Source of the DNA: Thermoplasmatota archaeon
GTDB lineage: Archaea; Thermoplasmatota; Penumbrarchaeia; Penumbrarchaeales; Penumbrarchaeaceae
Assembly: GCA_029762535.1 (NCBI GenBank)
Contig: JARVGK010000021.1
Coordinates: 1-53,992, forward strand
Length of the DNA: 53,992 bases
Reading direction: 5' to 3'
A model generated the notes under the pieces. That model was not told the DNA's origin, ran no database searches, and was given only the letters and a program-made list of their open reading frames with translations. A program made the translations under genes and the position numbers. This document shows positions 8,279-15,857 of this stretch, in pieces. Every line of letters starts with the position of its first letter. The stretch's first letter is position 1.

Positions 8279-9677
8279 CGGTCTTAAAGGACCTATCGGA
8301 TAAAACCCCGTTCTCCCCTCCCCAAGCCTTCCCTATCCTCGATATCGAGATCCTGGCCCATGTGAAGGATATGGCCGCACCTATGACGTTCGCGACCACC
8401 ATACCAACCCATATCCCATCCAATCCCAGGAGGACCGAGAAAAGGATCGCGGAGGGAGGCATGAGCACTATCGTTCTCAATACGGTTATCAACAGTGAGC
8501 TGGAACCCTTCCCCGCCCCCTGGAACATCGCCGAGGAGAGCATGCCGAAGGCCACGGCGGGATAGAAGAAGCAAATTATCATCAGAAAGCTGGTTAGGTC
8601 TCCCCGTATGTTCGCGGCATTCTCGGTCCTTGTGAAAGCGAATGCGATCGGATAGGCCAGAACGAATGTCGAAACGGCTATCGCCAGCTCAAGGAAGAAT
8701 GACATCTTCACCGAATACATGAACGAATCCCTGAGTTTGACGTAGGACCTGGCCCCGAAAGCGGCCCCTGTCACCGACATGACCGCCGTCGCAATGCCGA
8801 TGAGAGGCATCGTCGCCAGGGTCACGACCCTCCAACCAGTGCTCAGAACCGCCACCCCGTCCGTACCTCCTACCCTTGAGGTGATCCCTACCAAAAGGAA
8901 CATGTTCACCGCCATGGACATCTGCATCAGCGTAGATGGGATCCCGACCGTGAATATGTCCTTGATGATGGAGAGGTCCGGCCGGAAGTCCCTGCCGTCG
9001 ATCCTGACGTAGGTGTCCTTTCTAAAAAAAAGCCAGTAGAAAAGCGGCAGCGAGGATACCACCATGGACACCACCGTCGCCACGGAGGCCCCGAAAACCC
9101 CCAGTCCGAAGCCGTATATGAAAAGTGGATCGAGTATGATATTAAGGACGGCCCCGATCAGCATCGGGTACATCGCCCTCTTAGCATCCCCCTCTGCCCT
9201 GAGGATCGCCCCCGCGACGTTGTTGAAGAAAACGAAAATGATCGTGATGAATAGGGGGTAGGCGTACTGAAGAGACAATCCGGTCACCTTCCCCGAACCC
9301 ATCAGCATGAATAGGGGACGGGCGAGAGGGATCGATATCAGCGAGAGCACAACGGCCGCAGCGATCATCAACAGCATGGTATGGACGGCGACATTGTCCG
9401 CACCCTTTCGGTCCCTCGCTCCTATCCTCCTGGAGATGGCCGACCCGCCACCCATACCTATACCCGCCCCAACAGCGATCGTGAGGAAGAAGAACGGAAA
9501 GAAGAAGCCGACAGAGGCCAGAGCATCGGATCCCAATCCGCCCACCCAGAAGGCGTCAGCTATGTTGTATACCGTCTGAAGGGACATCGCTATGATCATC
9601 GGCACGGACAGCTTGATGATCGCCTTCTTCGGGTCCCCGAGAAGGGTCTTGACCCCCTTGCTGCCTCCTTCTGACAT
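8271..9677 (-). CDS. MATE-family multidrug/sodium antiporter
   Basis: 468 residues with about 12 membrane helices and a MATE-type N-terminus: KLSVPMIIAMSLQTVYNIAD, followed by a conserved WVGGLGSDALASVGF segment. MATE carriers exchange organic cations for Na+ or H+ across the cytoplasmic membrane; the substrate is unknown. The frame is open for 127 codons upstream, but that stretch overlaps the SRPBCC gene and lies beyond a TATA box. ATG at 9677 has GAGG six bases upstream and is the preferred start; ATG at 9683 is an alternative. Confidence 0.9.
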   Translation of the reverse strand: MSEGGSKGVKTLLGDPKKAIIKLSVPMIIAMSLQTVYNIADAFWVGGLGSDALASVGFFFPFFFLTIAVGAGIGMGGGSAISRRIGARDRKGADNVAVHTMLLMIAAAVVLSLISIPLARPLFMLMGSGKVTGLSLQYAYPLFITIIFVFFNNVAGAILRAEGDAKRAMYPMLIGAVLNIILDPLFIYGFGLGVFGASVATVVSMVVSSLPLFYWLFFRKDTYVRIDGRDFRPDLSIIKDIFTVGIPSTLMQMSMAVNMFLLVGITSRVGGTDGVAVLSTGWRVVTLATMPLIGIATAVMSVTGAAFGARSYVKLRDSFMYSVKMSFFLELAIAVSTFVLAYPIAFAFTRTENAANIRGDLTSFLMIICFFYPAVAFGMLSSAMFQGAGKGSSSLLITVLRTIVLMPPSAILFSVLLGLDGIWVGMVVANVIGAAISFTWARISISRIGKAWGGENGVLSDRSFKTVT

Positions 9678-9700
9678 CGACATCCTCGACCATCGTTCTC

Positions 9701-9708
9701 TATATAAA
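9701..9708 (-). promoter_or_regulatory. TATA box of the MATE gene
   Basis: TATATAAA on the plus strand reads TTTATATA on the minus strand, about 25-30 bases before the MATE start codons at 9683/9677. It fits an archaeal promoter with a very short leader. Confidence 0.6.
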
Positions 9709-9763
9709 CCCTGTTCTCGGTAGCATGGTCCGATCCACCGCCAGTTCCACAACTCTGCAAAAC

Positions 9764-9775
9764 TATTTTTAAAAG
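9764..9775 (+). promoter_or_regulatory. TATA-like box of the SRPBCC gene
   Basis: TATTTTTAAAAG lies about 60 bases before the ATG at 9834, leaving a leader of roughly 35-40 bases that carries GAGGTG six bases before the start. Confidence 0.4.
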
Positions 9776-9833
9776 GTAGTCCTTTTACGGAGAGATCCCG
9801 GCAGATGTCTTGTCCGGGGCCGAGGTGCATCCG

Positions 9834-10292
9834 ATGGGGGTCGTCGACAAGGAGGAGATCATCGAGGAGATAGAAACGTCGCCCGATATCGTCTTCTCCG
9901 TGCTCACCGACCTCACCATCGCCAACGCCTGGGGACGTGTTGGAGACGGGTTCTTCCTCTTTCCTGCCGAGGCCAGGCTGAAGCTGGGACATTTGATCGA
10001 CTTCAAGCCCGCAGGCTGGAAGGAGAGCCTGAAGCTGAAGGTGAAGGTCATCCGGCACGATCAGGTCGTACAGATGGACATCGTGGAGGGGCCGATGTTC
10101 GGCACGCTCGATATCGTCATCGACCCCCGACCGTACGGGACACTGATCACCACCAGGTTGAATTACAGGATCGAAAGGGTGGGTTTCTCCCTCAAATGGA
10201 AGCTCTCTGATAAGAAGAAGTACGGTGATTTCATGAGGAACATCCTCCTGAACATAAAGCGCTATTCCGAGAGCAGGGCTCCGAGTTCATGA
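9834..10292 (+). CDS. SRPBCC/START-like lipid- or ligand-binding domain protein
   Basis: 152 residues. The pattern EIETSPDIVFSVLTDL at the N-terminus, alternating strands, and a long C-terminal helix (DFMRNILLNIKRYSES) match the helix-grip SRPBCC fold of polyketide-cyclase/CoxG-like proteins, which bind a hydrophobic ligand in the cytoplasm. No catalytic residue can be named. ATG at 9834 is chosen because GAGGTG precedes it by six bases; the frame begins at 9810. Its stop overlaps the convergent phosphomutase stop in the hexamer TCATGA. Confidence 0.7.
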   Translation: MGVVDKEEIIEEIETSPDIVFSVLTDLTIANAWGRVGDGFFLFPAEARLKLGHLIDFKPAGWKESLKLKVKVIRHDQVVQMDIVEGPMFGTLDIVIDPRPYGTLITTRLNYRIERVGFSLKWKLSDKKKYGDFMRNILLNIKRYSESRAPSS

Positions 10293-11651
10293 GGCGCCGA
10301 TAGCTTCCGAGAGATCGTTACTGAACCTTTCCGACAGCCTTTTTAACGAGATATCATCCCTTGCCTCGGCGGTCAGTCTGATAGAAGGGGAAGTGTTCGA
10401 ACAGCGTATCAACGCCCAGCCCTCATCGAGGTCCACCCGAACCCCGTCCATCGTTGAGACGTTCTCGAACTCAGCGAGATATCTCTCCCTCAAACCCTCC
10501 ACCACCTTGAATTTCACAGCATCGTCACATCCCATCGCTTCGGAGTGTGAAAGATATTGAGGTATCTTATCGACCAGAGAGGAAAGGGGCACATCCCCAG
10601 AGGACAGGATCCTCAGTAGCTCGATGGGCGCTGTAATGGCATCGTCGAAGAGGACGTAACCTGGGATGATGAGATGTCCGGACTTCTCTATCCCGAACAG
10701 GGCGCCCCTGAGCTTCGCCTCCAGTGTCAGGAACGTATGCCCGACCTTGATCCGGGTCACCTTCGCACCAAGGGGCACCAGGACATCCTCCAGGGCCATG
10801 GAGGATTCGACGTTGGCGAGCACCTCTCCTGCGCCTTTTTCCTTTACAAGATGCGCGGCGATGAGCGCCCCCAATCTGTCCGACGAGAGGAACCTCCCCT
10901 TATCGTCGACGACCACGGCCCTGTCGCCGTCACCGTCGAAGGCGACGCCGAAGGACAGACCCTCATCCACCACGGCATCCCTCAATCCTGTCAGGGCCTC
11001 GGGCCTCGGCTCGGATCCCCTTGAGGAGAAAGTAGGGTCCACATCGCAGTTCACATCGATATGCTCTAAACCAAGGGCATCGAAGAGGGCGGGGGCCGAA
11101 AGGCACATCGCACCTCCGCCGCAATCTATACCAATTCCCTTGGATCCATCCATACGACCAACCGCCCTCTTCCAGAAATCAATGTATCTATCCAGGTAAT
11201 CGACGGATGAATACCGACCCGCATCCTTCCATCCTTCGATCGAGAACCTCCTTTCCATGGACCTCGAGCCGATCGATCGGATATGCTCCTCTGGAAAACC
11301 GACGCCGTCCCCGTAATAGAGCTTGATGCCGTTCCATTCCGGCTCGAGATGCGATGCGGTGATGTAGATCGAGGCGTCGTATCCCTCCAGATAGCCGGCC
11401 ATCATCGTGGTCCCGAAGGAGGACATGCCCGTCGAGAGCACATCGACCCCCGATGACAATAACCCACTGAAGATGCATCCGTGCATTACGGGGGAAGTGG
11501 TCCTCACATCATGACCTATCACCACTCTTCTCAGGCCCAGGTCCTGCTTAAGGAAGGCCCCGATCCCGCATCCTATATCAACGGCCTTGAATGTATCGAT
11601 GTCCTTGTTCCACACGCCCCTGATGTCGTAGGCCCGGAAAATGTGCTTCAT
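10287..11651 (-). CDS. Phosphomannomutase/phosphoglucomutase
   Basis: 454 residues of the alpha-D-phosphohexomutase family, which interconverts hexose 1- and 6-phosphates for glycan and nucleotide-sugar synthesis. All four domains are recognisable: N-terminal FRAYDIRGVWN, the phosphoserine loop ITASHLEPEWNG, the metal-binding loop FDGDGDRAVVVD, the sugar-binding ESGHL region (here EKSGHL), and the C-terminal phosphate-binding RCSNTSPSIRL. The serine loop is unusual, with LEP where most members have NP directly after TASH. It may act with the GT4 and deacetylase-like genes at 25-27 kb in surface glycan synthesis, but sugar preference is not readable. Confidence 0.9.
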   Translation of the reverse strand: MKHIFRAYDIRGVWNKDIDTFKAVDIGCGIGAFLKQDLGLRRVVIGHDVRTTSPVMHGCIFSGLLSSGVDVLSTGMSSFGTTMMAGYLEGYDASIYITASHLEPEWNGIKLYYGDGVGFPEEHIRSIGSRSMERRFSIEGWKDAGRYSSVDYLDRYIDFWKRAVGRMDGSKGIGIDCGGGAMCLSAPALFDALGLEHIDVNCDVDPTFSSRGSEPRPEALTGLRDAVVDEGLSFGVAFDGDGDRAVVVDDKGRFLSSDRLGALIAAHLVKEKGAGEVLANVESSMALEDVLVPLGAKVTRIKVGHTFLTLEAKLRGALFGIEKSGHLIIPGYVLFDDAITAPIELLRILSSGDVPLSSLVDKIPQYLSHSEAMGCDDAVKFKVVEGLRERYLAEFENVSTMDGVRVDLDEGWALIRCSNTSPSIRLTAEARDDISLKRLSERFSNDLSEAIGAS

Positions 11652-11744
11652 GTCGGATCTCCGAATCCGAGAATGCGATATCGGATATTACACTTACCCG
11701 AGGGCATAGATGATTTGAAATATCTATTCGCTCTATTTCCAAAC

Positions 11745-13046
11745 ATGTCAGAGGAATACCCCGTTCTGCAGGTAGCGCTCGATCAGATGCAGATGAAAAG
11801 GGCTTTGAAGATATGCGAAGAAGCTGTCAATGGCGGAGCCGACTGGATAGAGGTGGGAACGCCTCTCCTGAAAAGCGAGGGAATGGAGGCCATTAGGAAG
11901 CTTAGAACGCAGTATCCTTCCCGCGTGATAATCGCCGACATGAAGACAATGGACACGGGTTCGTTCGAAACGGAGATGGCCGCGCGCGCAGGGGCGAACG
12001 TGAACACGATCATGGGCGTGGCGGACGACGGTACCATACTCGAAGCGGTGAGGGCGGGAAGGAAATACGGATGCAGGATAATGGTCGACCTTTTGGGAGT
12101 CAAGGACAAAACGGAGAGGGCCAAGGAGGTGGAGGCGATGGGTGTTGATCTTTTGTGCATACACGTTTCCATAGACGATCAGATGGAGGGTAGGTCGTTC
12201 ACGAGCGACCTTGAGGACCTGATAGAGGCGACCTCCCTTCCCATAGCGGTAGCCGGCGGGATCACCTCCGAGAAGGCAGCGGAACTGGTCAGGTCGGGGG
12301 CCTCCGTAATAATCGTGGGAGGGGCGATAACCAAGAGTCCCGATGTAACATCCGCAGCAAAGGGGATCAAAGAGGCGATACAACTCAAGGAGGTCAAACC
12401 GTCGGAGAGGTATCGCAGGTACAACGATACCGAGGGTATAAGGAAGGCCCTGATAGAGGTATCAGCTCCGAACGTTGCCGATGCCATGCATCACAAGGGT
12501 GCGATGTGCGGCATCAGGCCCCTCAAGCCGGGCCTGAAATGCGTAGGGCCCGCTTTCACATGCAGGACCATTGATGGGGATTGGGCCAAAACGGTCGAGG
12601 CCATAGAGAAGGCCGCGGAAGGCGATGTCATAGTCATCGACGCGGGATCACGCAACATATCCCCTTGGGGAGAGCTTGCGACATGGTCCTGCAAGATGAA
12701 GGGGATATCAGGCGTTGTACTGGACGGAGCGGCCAGGGACGTCGATGATATAATGAGTATGGGTTTTCCCGTTTTCTCGAGATCGATCTCGCCGCATGCC
12801 GGCGAACCAAAAGGTTTCGGCGAGCTACAGGTGGAGATAGTCTGCGGGGGCATGGAAGTTAGACCTGGTGATTGGATCATCGCCGACGATTCGGGGATAG
12901 TAGTGATCCCGAGGGATAGGGCCGCGGAGATATCCAACCGCGCCCTGGACGTCAAGGAGAGAGAGAGCCGGATCAGGGAAGAGATCCAGAGGGGATCAAC
13001 CCTCTCCGAGGTGTTGGAGCTCGAGAAATGGGAGAAGGTCCAATGA
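11745..13046 (+). CDS. Bifunctional 3-hexulose-6-phosphate synthase / RraA-like aldolase domain protein
   Basis: 433 residues. The N-terminal half (about 1-215) is an HPS of the orotidine-phosphate-decarboxylase-like barrel family, with VALDQMQ, IIADMKTMDTG, and a GGI phosphate loop. In archaea this enzyme links ribulose 5-phosphate plus formaldehyde to hexulose 6-phosphate and is used in reverse to make pentoses. The C-terminal half (about 225-415) is RraA-like, with the GAARD metal/substrate motif of RraA/HMG-aldolase proteins. This fusion order is known in archaea; the role of the RraA part is unsettled. No isomerase gene is adjacent. ATG at 11745 is about 25 bases after a TATA-like GAAATATCT, so the mRNA is probably leaderless; the frame extends upstream to 11481. 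It abuts the convergent mfnA. Confidence 0.88.
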   Translation: MSEEYPVLQVALDQMQMKRALKICEEAVNGGADWIEVGTPLLKSEGMEAIRKLRTQYPSRVIIADMKTMDTGSFETEMAARAGANVNTIMGVADDGTILEAVRAGRKYGCRIMVDLLGVKDKTERAKEVEAMGVDLLCIHVSIDDQMEGRSFTSDLEDLIEATSLPIAVAGGITSEKAAELVRSGASVIIVGGAITKSPDVTSAAKGIKEAIQLKEVKPSERYRRYNDTEGIRKALIEVSAPNVADAMHHKGAMCGIRPLKPGLKCVGPAFTCRTIDGDWAKTVEAIEKAAEGDVIVIDAGSRNISPWGELATWSCKMKGISGVVLDGAARDVDDIMSMGFPVFSRSISPHAGEPKGFGELQVEIVCGGMEVRPGDWIIADDSGIVVIPRDRAAEISNRALDVKERESRIREEIQRGSTLSEVLELEKWEKVQ

Positions 13047-14192
13047 TCATATCCTTTCAAGTACCCTGTTCAGAACGGGGACGAGGCGGTCTATGGCCTC
13101 TTTCGTGACATGAGGCATCACGACGAACCTCAGAGCGGGCGGGTCCTTCACGGTGGAAATGAAATATCCCTGCTTCCTCATCATGGAATCGACCATGATG
13201 GGCTTTGAATGATGGAACGCCACAACGTTCATTACAGGGTCCACGACCCTCTCAAGGCCCGACTCCTTCAATCTTATCCCCAGGTAACGGGTGTTGTCCA
13301 TGCATTCCTTCACTATCCTGCGGTAACCCTGAGACCCGAGATGCCGCATTACGGCCCAGGTCGCTGCGACCGCACCGGAACCCCTGGTTCCGGCCAGTGT
13401 GAAAGACATTGGGCTCGTCAGGTAATGGCTCTCAACCTTGAGCGCGTCCAACGCATCTCTGTTCCTGTACATTATGCATCCCGAGGGTATGGTCGACAGG
13501 CCCATCTTGTGCGGGTCCACGGTCATGGTCCCCAGGCCTCCGACCCTGAAATCCCAGGCCCCGACATCATGCGTTCTCAGATGCTCAGGGTCGAGGAATG
13601 GAAGGACGAAGCCTCCGAAAGCCGCATCGACATGGAGTCGGGTCCCGTGAGCTGTGCGGGAAACGGTCTCTATGTCATCGACGGTTCCGAGCTCGGTGCT
13701 GCCTGCCACGGCGTGGACCAGCATTACGTCATCGTCGATGACCTCCCTGAGCTGCACCGTGTCCATTCTGTAGCGATCATCGAGGGCGATCTCCACAGGT
13801 TCTAGGTCCAGCAGCTTGATCGCCTTGAGGACGGAGAAATGAGCGTTCTTCGAGAAGACCACTTTTCTTCTTCCGGTCGATTTCTTCGCCATGTACATCG
13901 CAGTGATATTGGCCTCCGTTCCCCCGGAGAGCACTCGACCATAAGGAGGTTCGAGACAAAGCATGCCCCCGAGCATCGATATTACATCCCGTTCGAGGTC
14001 CACCGTCCCGGGGCACAGACCGGGGTTTCCGAGGTTGGATTCATGGAACAGCGTATGTGCCTCCAAGGCTATGGGGTGGGGGGCCGTACACATGGAACCG
14101 AATATCCTGCCGCTGTTGAAGGAGATGTCCTTGGCCTTGCTCCTTCTCAGATCATTAAGGACATCCGACCTTTCCTTGGACCCTTTGATCAT
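13047..14192 (-). CDS. mfnA: L-tyrosine/L-aspartate decarboxylase, MfnA type
   Basis: 381-residue PLP-dependent group II decarboxylase. The PLP lysine lies in TVDPHKMG, the cofactor loop in GGTEANI, and the aspartate/aromatic-stacking region in LHVDAAFGG. In methanogens MfnA makes tyramine for methanofuran; in other archaea homologues decarboxylate aspartate to beta-alanine for coenzyme A. No methanofuran or methanogenesis genes are in the window, so the aspartate role is the more likely inference. Its stop abuts the HPS-RraA stop with no spacing (TGATCA). It is divergent from the KaiC-like module. Confidence 0.88.
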   Translation of the reverse strand: MIKGSKERSDVLNDLRRSKAKDISFNSGRIFGSMCTAPHPIALEAHTLFHESNLGNPGLCPGTVDLERDVISMLGGMLCLEPPYGRVLSGGTEANITAMYMAKKSTGRRKVVFSKNAHFSVLKAIKLLDLEPVEIALDDRYRMDTVQLREVIDDDVMLVHAVAGSTELGTVDDIETVSRTAHGTRLHVDAAFGGFVLPFLDPEHLRTHDVGAWDFRVGGLGTMTVDPHKMGLSTIPSGCIMYRNRDALDALKVESHYLTSPMSFTLAGTRGSGAVAATWAVMRHLGSQGYRRIVKECMDNTRYLGIRLKESGLERVVDPVMNVVAFHHSKPIMVDSMMRKQGYFISTVKDPPALRFVVMPHVTKEAIDRLVPVLNRVLERI

Positions 14193-14295
14193 CTATCGGC
14201 ACCCTCGACGGTCATGGTACGTCCATGTCTCCCGGCGATATAACTATTGCCTATAGCGAATTGGAGCTTTACTTTGGGATAATTATCACACAAAT

Positions 14296-14304
14296 GTTAT
14301 ATAT
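14296..14304 (+). promoter_or_regulatory. TATA box of the KaiC-like five-gene module
   Basis: GTTATATAT lies about 50 bases before the ATG at 14350. GAGGG sits a few bases upstream of that ATG. No other clear promoter is seen before the remaining genes of the module, so they are probably one transcript. Confidence 0.5.
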
Positions 14305-14349
14305 CCTGTCCTCAACTAATGATGAACCCGGTATCGCGAGTGAGGGATC

Positions 14350-14829
14350 ATGTACGCCAGATCGAGGTCCAGACATTCGTCGGAAACTTCAAAGACCGAC
14401 AGGATAGCCGGATTGTTCACCTCCCAACCTTTCAGGGTATTCACTCCCAAAGAACTATCTGTCGAATTGGGGATGAAACTTCAGTTGGTCACGACGATAG
14501 TCAACAGGCTGAAGGACGAAGGGCTCATTGAAAGGGTCGGTTGGGGCAAGTACAGGTTGAGGACCGACGCGTCTTTCGACCGGGAGACAGTTGAAGGGGT
14601 CATGAGGGATTTCCTGCATCTGTCATCAGAGGTGCTTGGGTCAGACATCGATGCGACAGGGATCGAAGGAGATGACATGATAACCCCTCTTATCGACACA
14701 TACGAGAGGATCAAGGACCTCGCCGGAGAATCGTTCTCGGCGAACATACTTCGGATCTGTGTGAACAAGAGGATGGAGGGGGATCAGGCAAGGGTATTCA
14801 TAAGGCTGGTGGCGGGGGTGATGGGGTGA
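14350..14829 (+). CDS. Winged-helix protein, first gene of the KaiC-like module
   Basis: 159 residues. Residues about 20-70 form a winged helix-turn-helix: PFRVFTPKELSVELGM, a recognition helix LVTTIVNRLKDEGL, then the wing VGWGKYRL. The C-terminal half is helical and has no recognised family. It may be a transcription factor for the module or, as in many archaeal signalling proteins, a protein-interaction wing. Its TGA overlaps the GTG start of the next gene by four bases (GTGA), so translation is probably coupled. Confidence 0.75.
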   Translation: MYARSRSRHSSETSKTDRIAGLFTSQPFRVFTPKELSVELGMKLQLVTTIVNRLKDEGLIERVGWGKYRLRTDASFDRETVEGVMRDFLHLSSEVLGSDIDATGIEGDDMITPLIDTYERIKDLAGESFSANILRICVNKRMEGDQARVFIRLVAGVMG

Positions 14830-15134
14830 TCCCTCCTGAGATCGGCCTTCCGGATCAGGTCAAGATAAAATATCCTGACCTTTTGGACCATTACGAGAAG
14901 AACCTTCAAAGGTGGATCGGATGCCTCTCATCCTTCATAGTCAGGAAACAGTACGAGAGGCTCAGGGGAAAGGGGAGGAACGACCTTGACAGGGACAAGG
15001 CGGGAATACTACTCGACATGGTATCTCAGGAGGCGTCTCTGCTCATCGGGGATGTTCAGGCCCGGGAACTGAAGAGATCCCTCATCGAGGTTACCGAGGA
15101 ATATTTCAGGAAAGGTGATGAAGTTGAAGGATAG
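14826..15134 (+). CDS. Small helical protein of unknown function in the KaiC-like module
   Basis: 102 residues, predicted mostly alpha-helical and highly charged, with no recognised motif. GTG start overlapping the previous stop, and its end overlaps the start of the KaiC-like gene by 17 bases. Such tight overlaps on both sides argue that it is real and works with its neighbours, perhaps as an adaptor for the ATPase. Confidence 0.65.
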   Translation: MIPPEIGLPDQVKIKYPDLLDHYEKNLQRWIGCLSSFIVRKQYERLRGKGRNDLDRDKAGILLDMVSQEASLLIGDVQARELKRSLIEVTEEYFRKGDEVEG

Positions 15135-15843
15135 GGTGACTACCTACATACCCGGGTTGGATGAACTGATAGAGAACGGCTTCCCCAGAGCGACCATAAA
15201 TCTTCTGTCCGGACCTCCCGGTTCGGCCAAGTCGCTCTTCGGACTGCAGTATGTATATAACGGCGCGAAATACGCCAATGAACCGGGGATATACATGTCC
15301 CTTGAGGAGAGCAGGTCCAACCTCATGAGGGCAGCCTCCGCGTACGGCATGGACCTGGAATCCATGGAGCAGGCCGGAAAGCTCTTCATAGTCGATCTCG
15401 GCAAGATGAGAATGGAGAGCTCATCGATCGAGGAACTGGACTGGAGCCTCGTGTCCTTCGAGACCCTGCAGGATTTCCTGAAGAACCATCTGAACTTCAG
15501 CAAGGCGAAGCGCCTTGTCCTGGACTCGATAACCGCGGCGGGAATATACTACTCGAACAACGAGCAGATGCGCAGGGAACTGTTCAGGTTCTCAAGGTTC
15601 CTGAGGGACTCGGACATCACCTCGGTGATAATCTCCGAGACCCTGGAAGGGCGCGAATCCAGATATGGTATAGAGGAGTTCATAGCGGATTCCTTCCTGA
15701 GGCTGGACTATGAAAGCACTTCGGGAGAATACAGGAGGACCCTTACGGTCCGGAAGATGCGTTTCACCAAGCACGACCCTCTCAAGCACCCGTTCCTGAT
15801 AATGGATGGCGGGATCGAGGTATCCCCTGACGAGGTTATTTGA
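15118..15843 (+). CDS. KaiC-like RecA-superfamily ATPase (intact)
   Basis: 241 residues, a single KaiC/RadA-type domain. Walker A is GPPGSAKS, the paired catalytic glutamates lie in YMSLEES, and the Walker B strand is RLVLDSIT. It opens with the family pattern TYIPGLDELIENGFP. Single-domain KaiC homologues are widespread archaeal signalling ATPases that form rings and control partners by ATP turnover. ATG at 15118 is chosen; GTG at 15115 is in frame directly before it. The next gene is a degenerate homologue, which suggests an active/inactive pair. Its stop lies within the overlapping start region of that gene. Confidence 0.88.
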   Translation: MKLKDRVTTYIPGLDELIENGFPRATINLLSGPPGSAKSLFGLQYVYNGAKYANEPGIYMSLEESRSNLMRAASAYGMDLESMEQAGKLFIVDLGKMRMESSSIEELDWSLVSFETLQDFLKNHLNFSKAKRLVLDSITAAGIYYSNNEQMRRELFRFSRFLRDSDITSVIISETLEGRESRYGIEEFIADSFLRLDYESTSGEYRRTLTVRKMRFTKHDPLKHPFLIMDGGIEVSPDEVI

Positions 15844-15857
15844 AAGGAGCGTTGGAC

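Noticed and set aside
9678..10058. 125-codon N-terminal extension of the MATE transporter
   Set aside because: It overlaps the SRPBCC gene on the other strand and lies upstream of the TATA box and Shine-Dalgarno sequence that fit the 9677 start.
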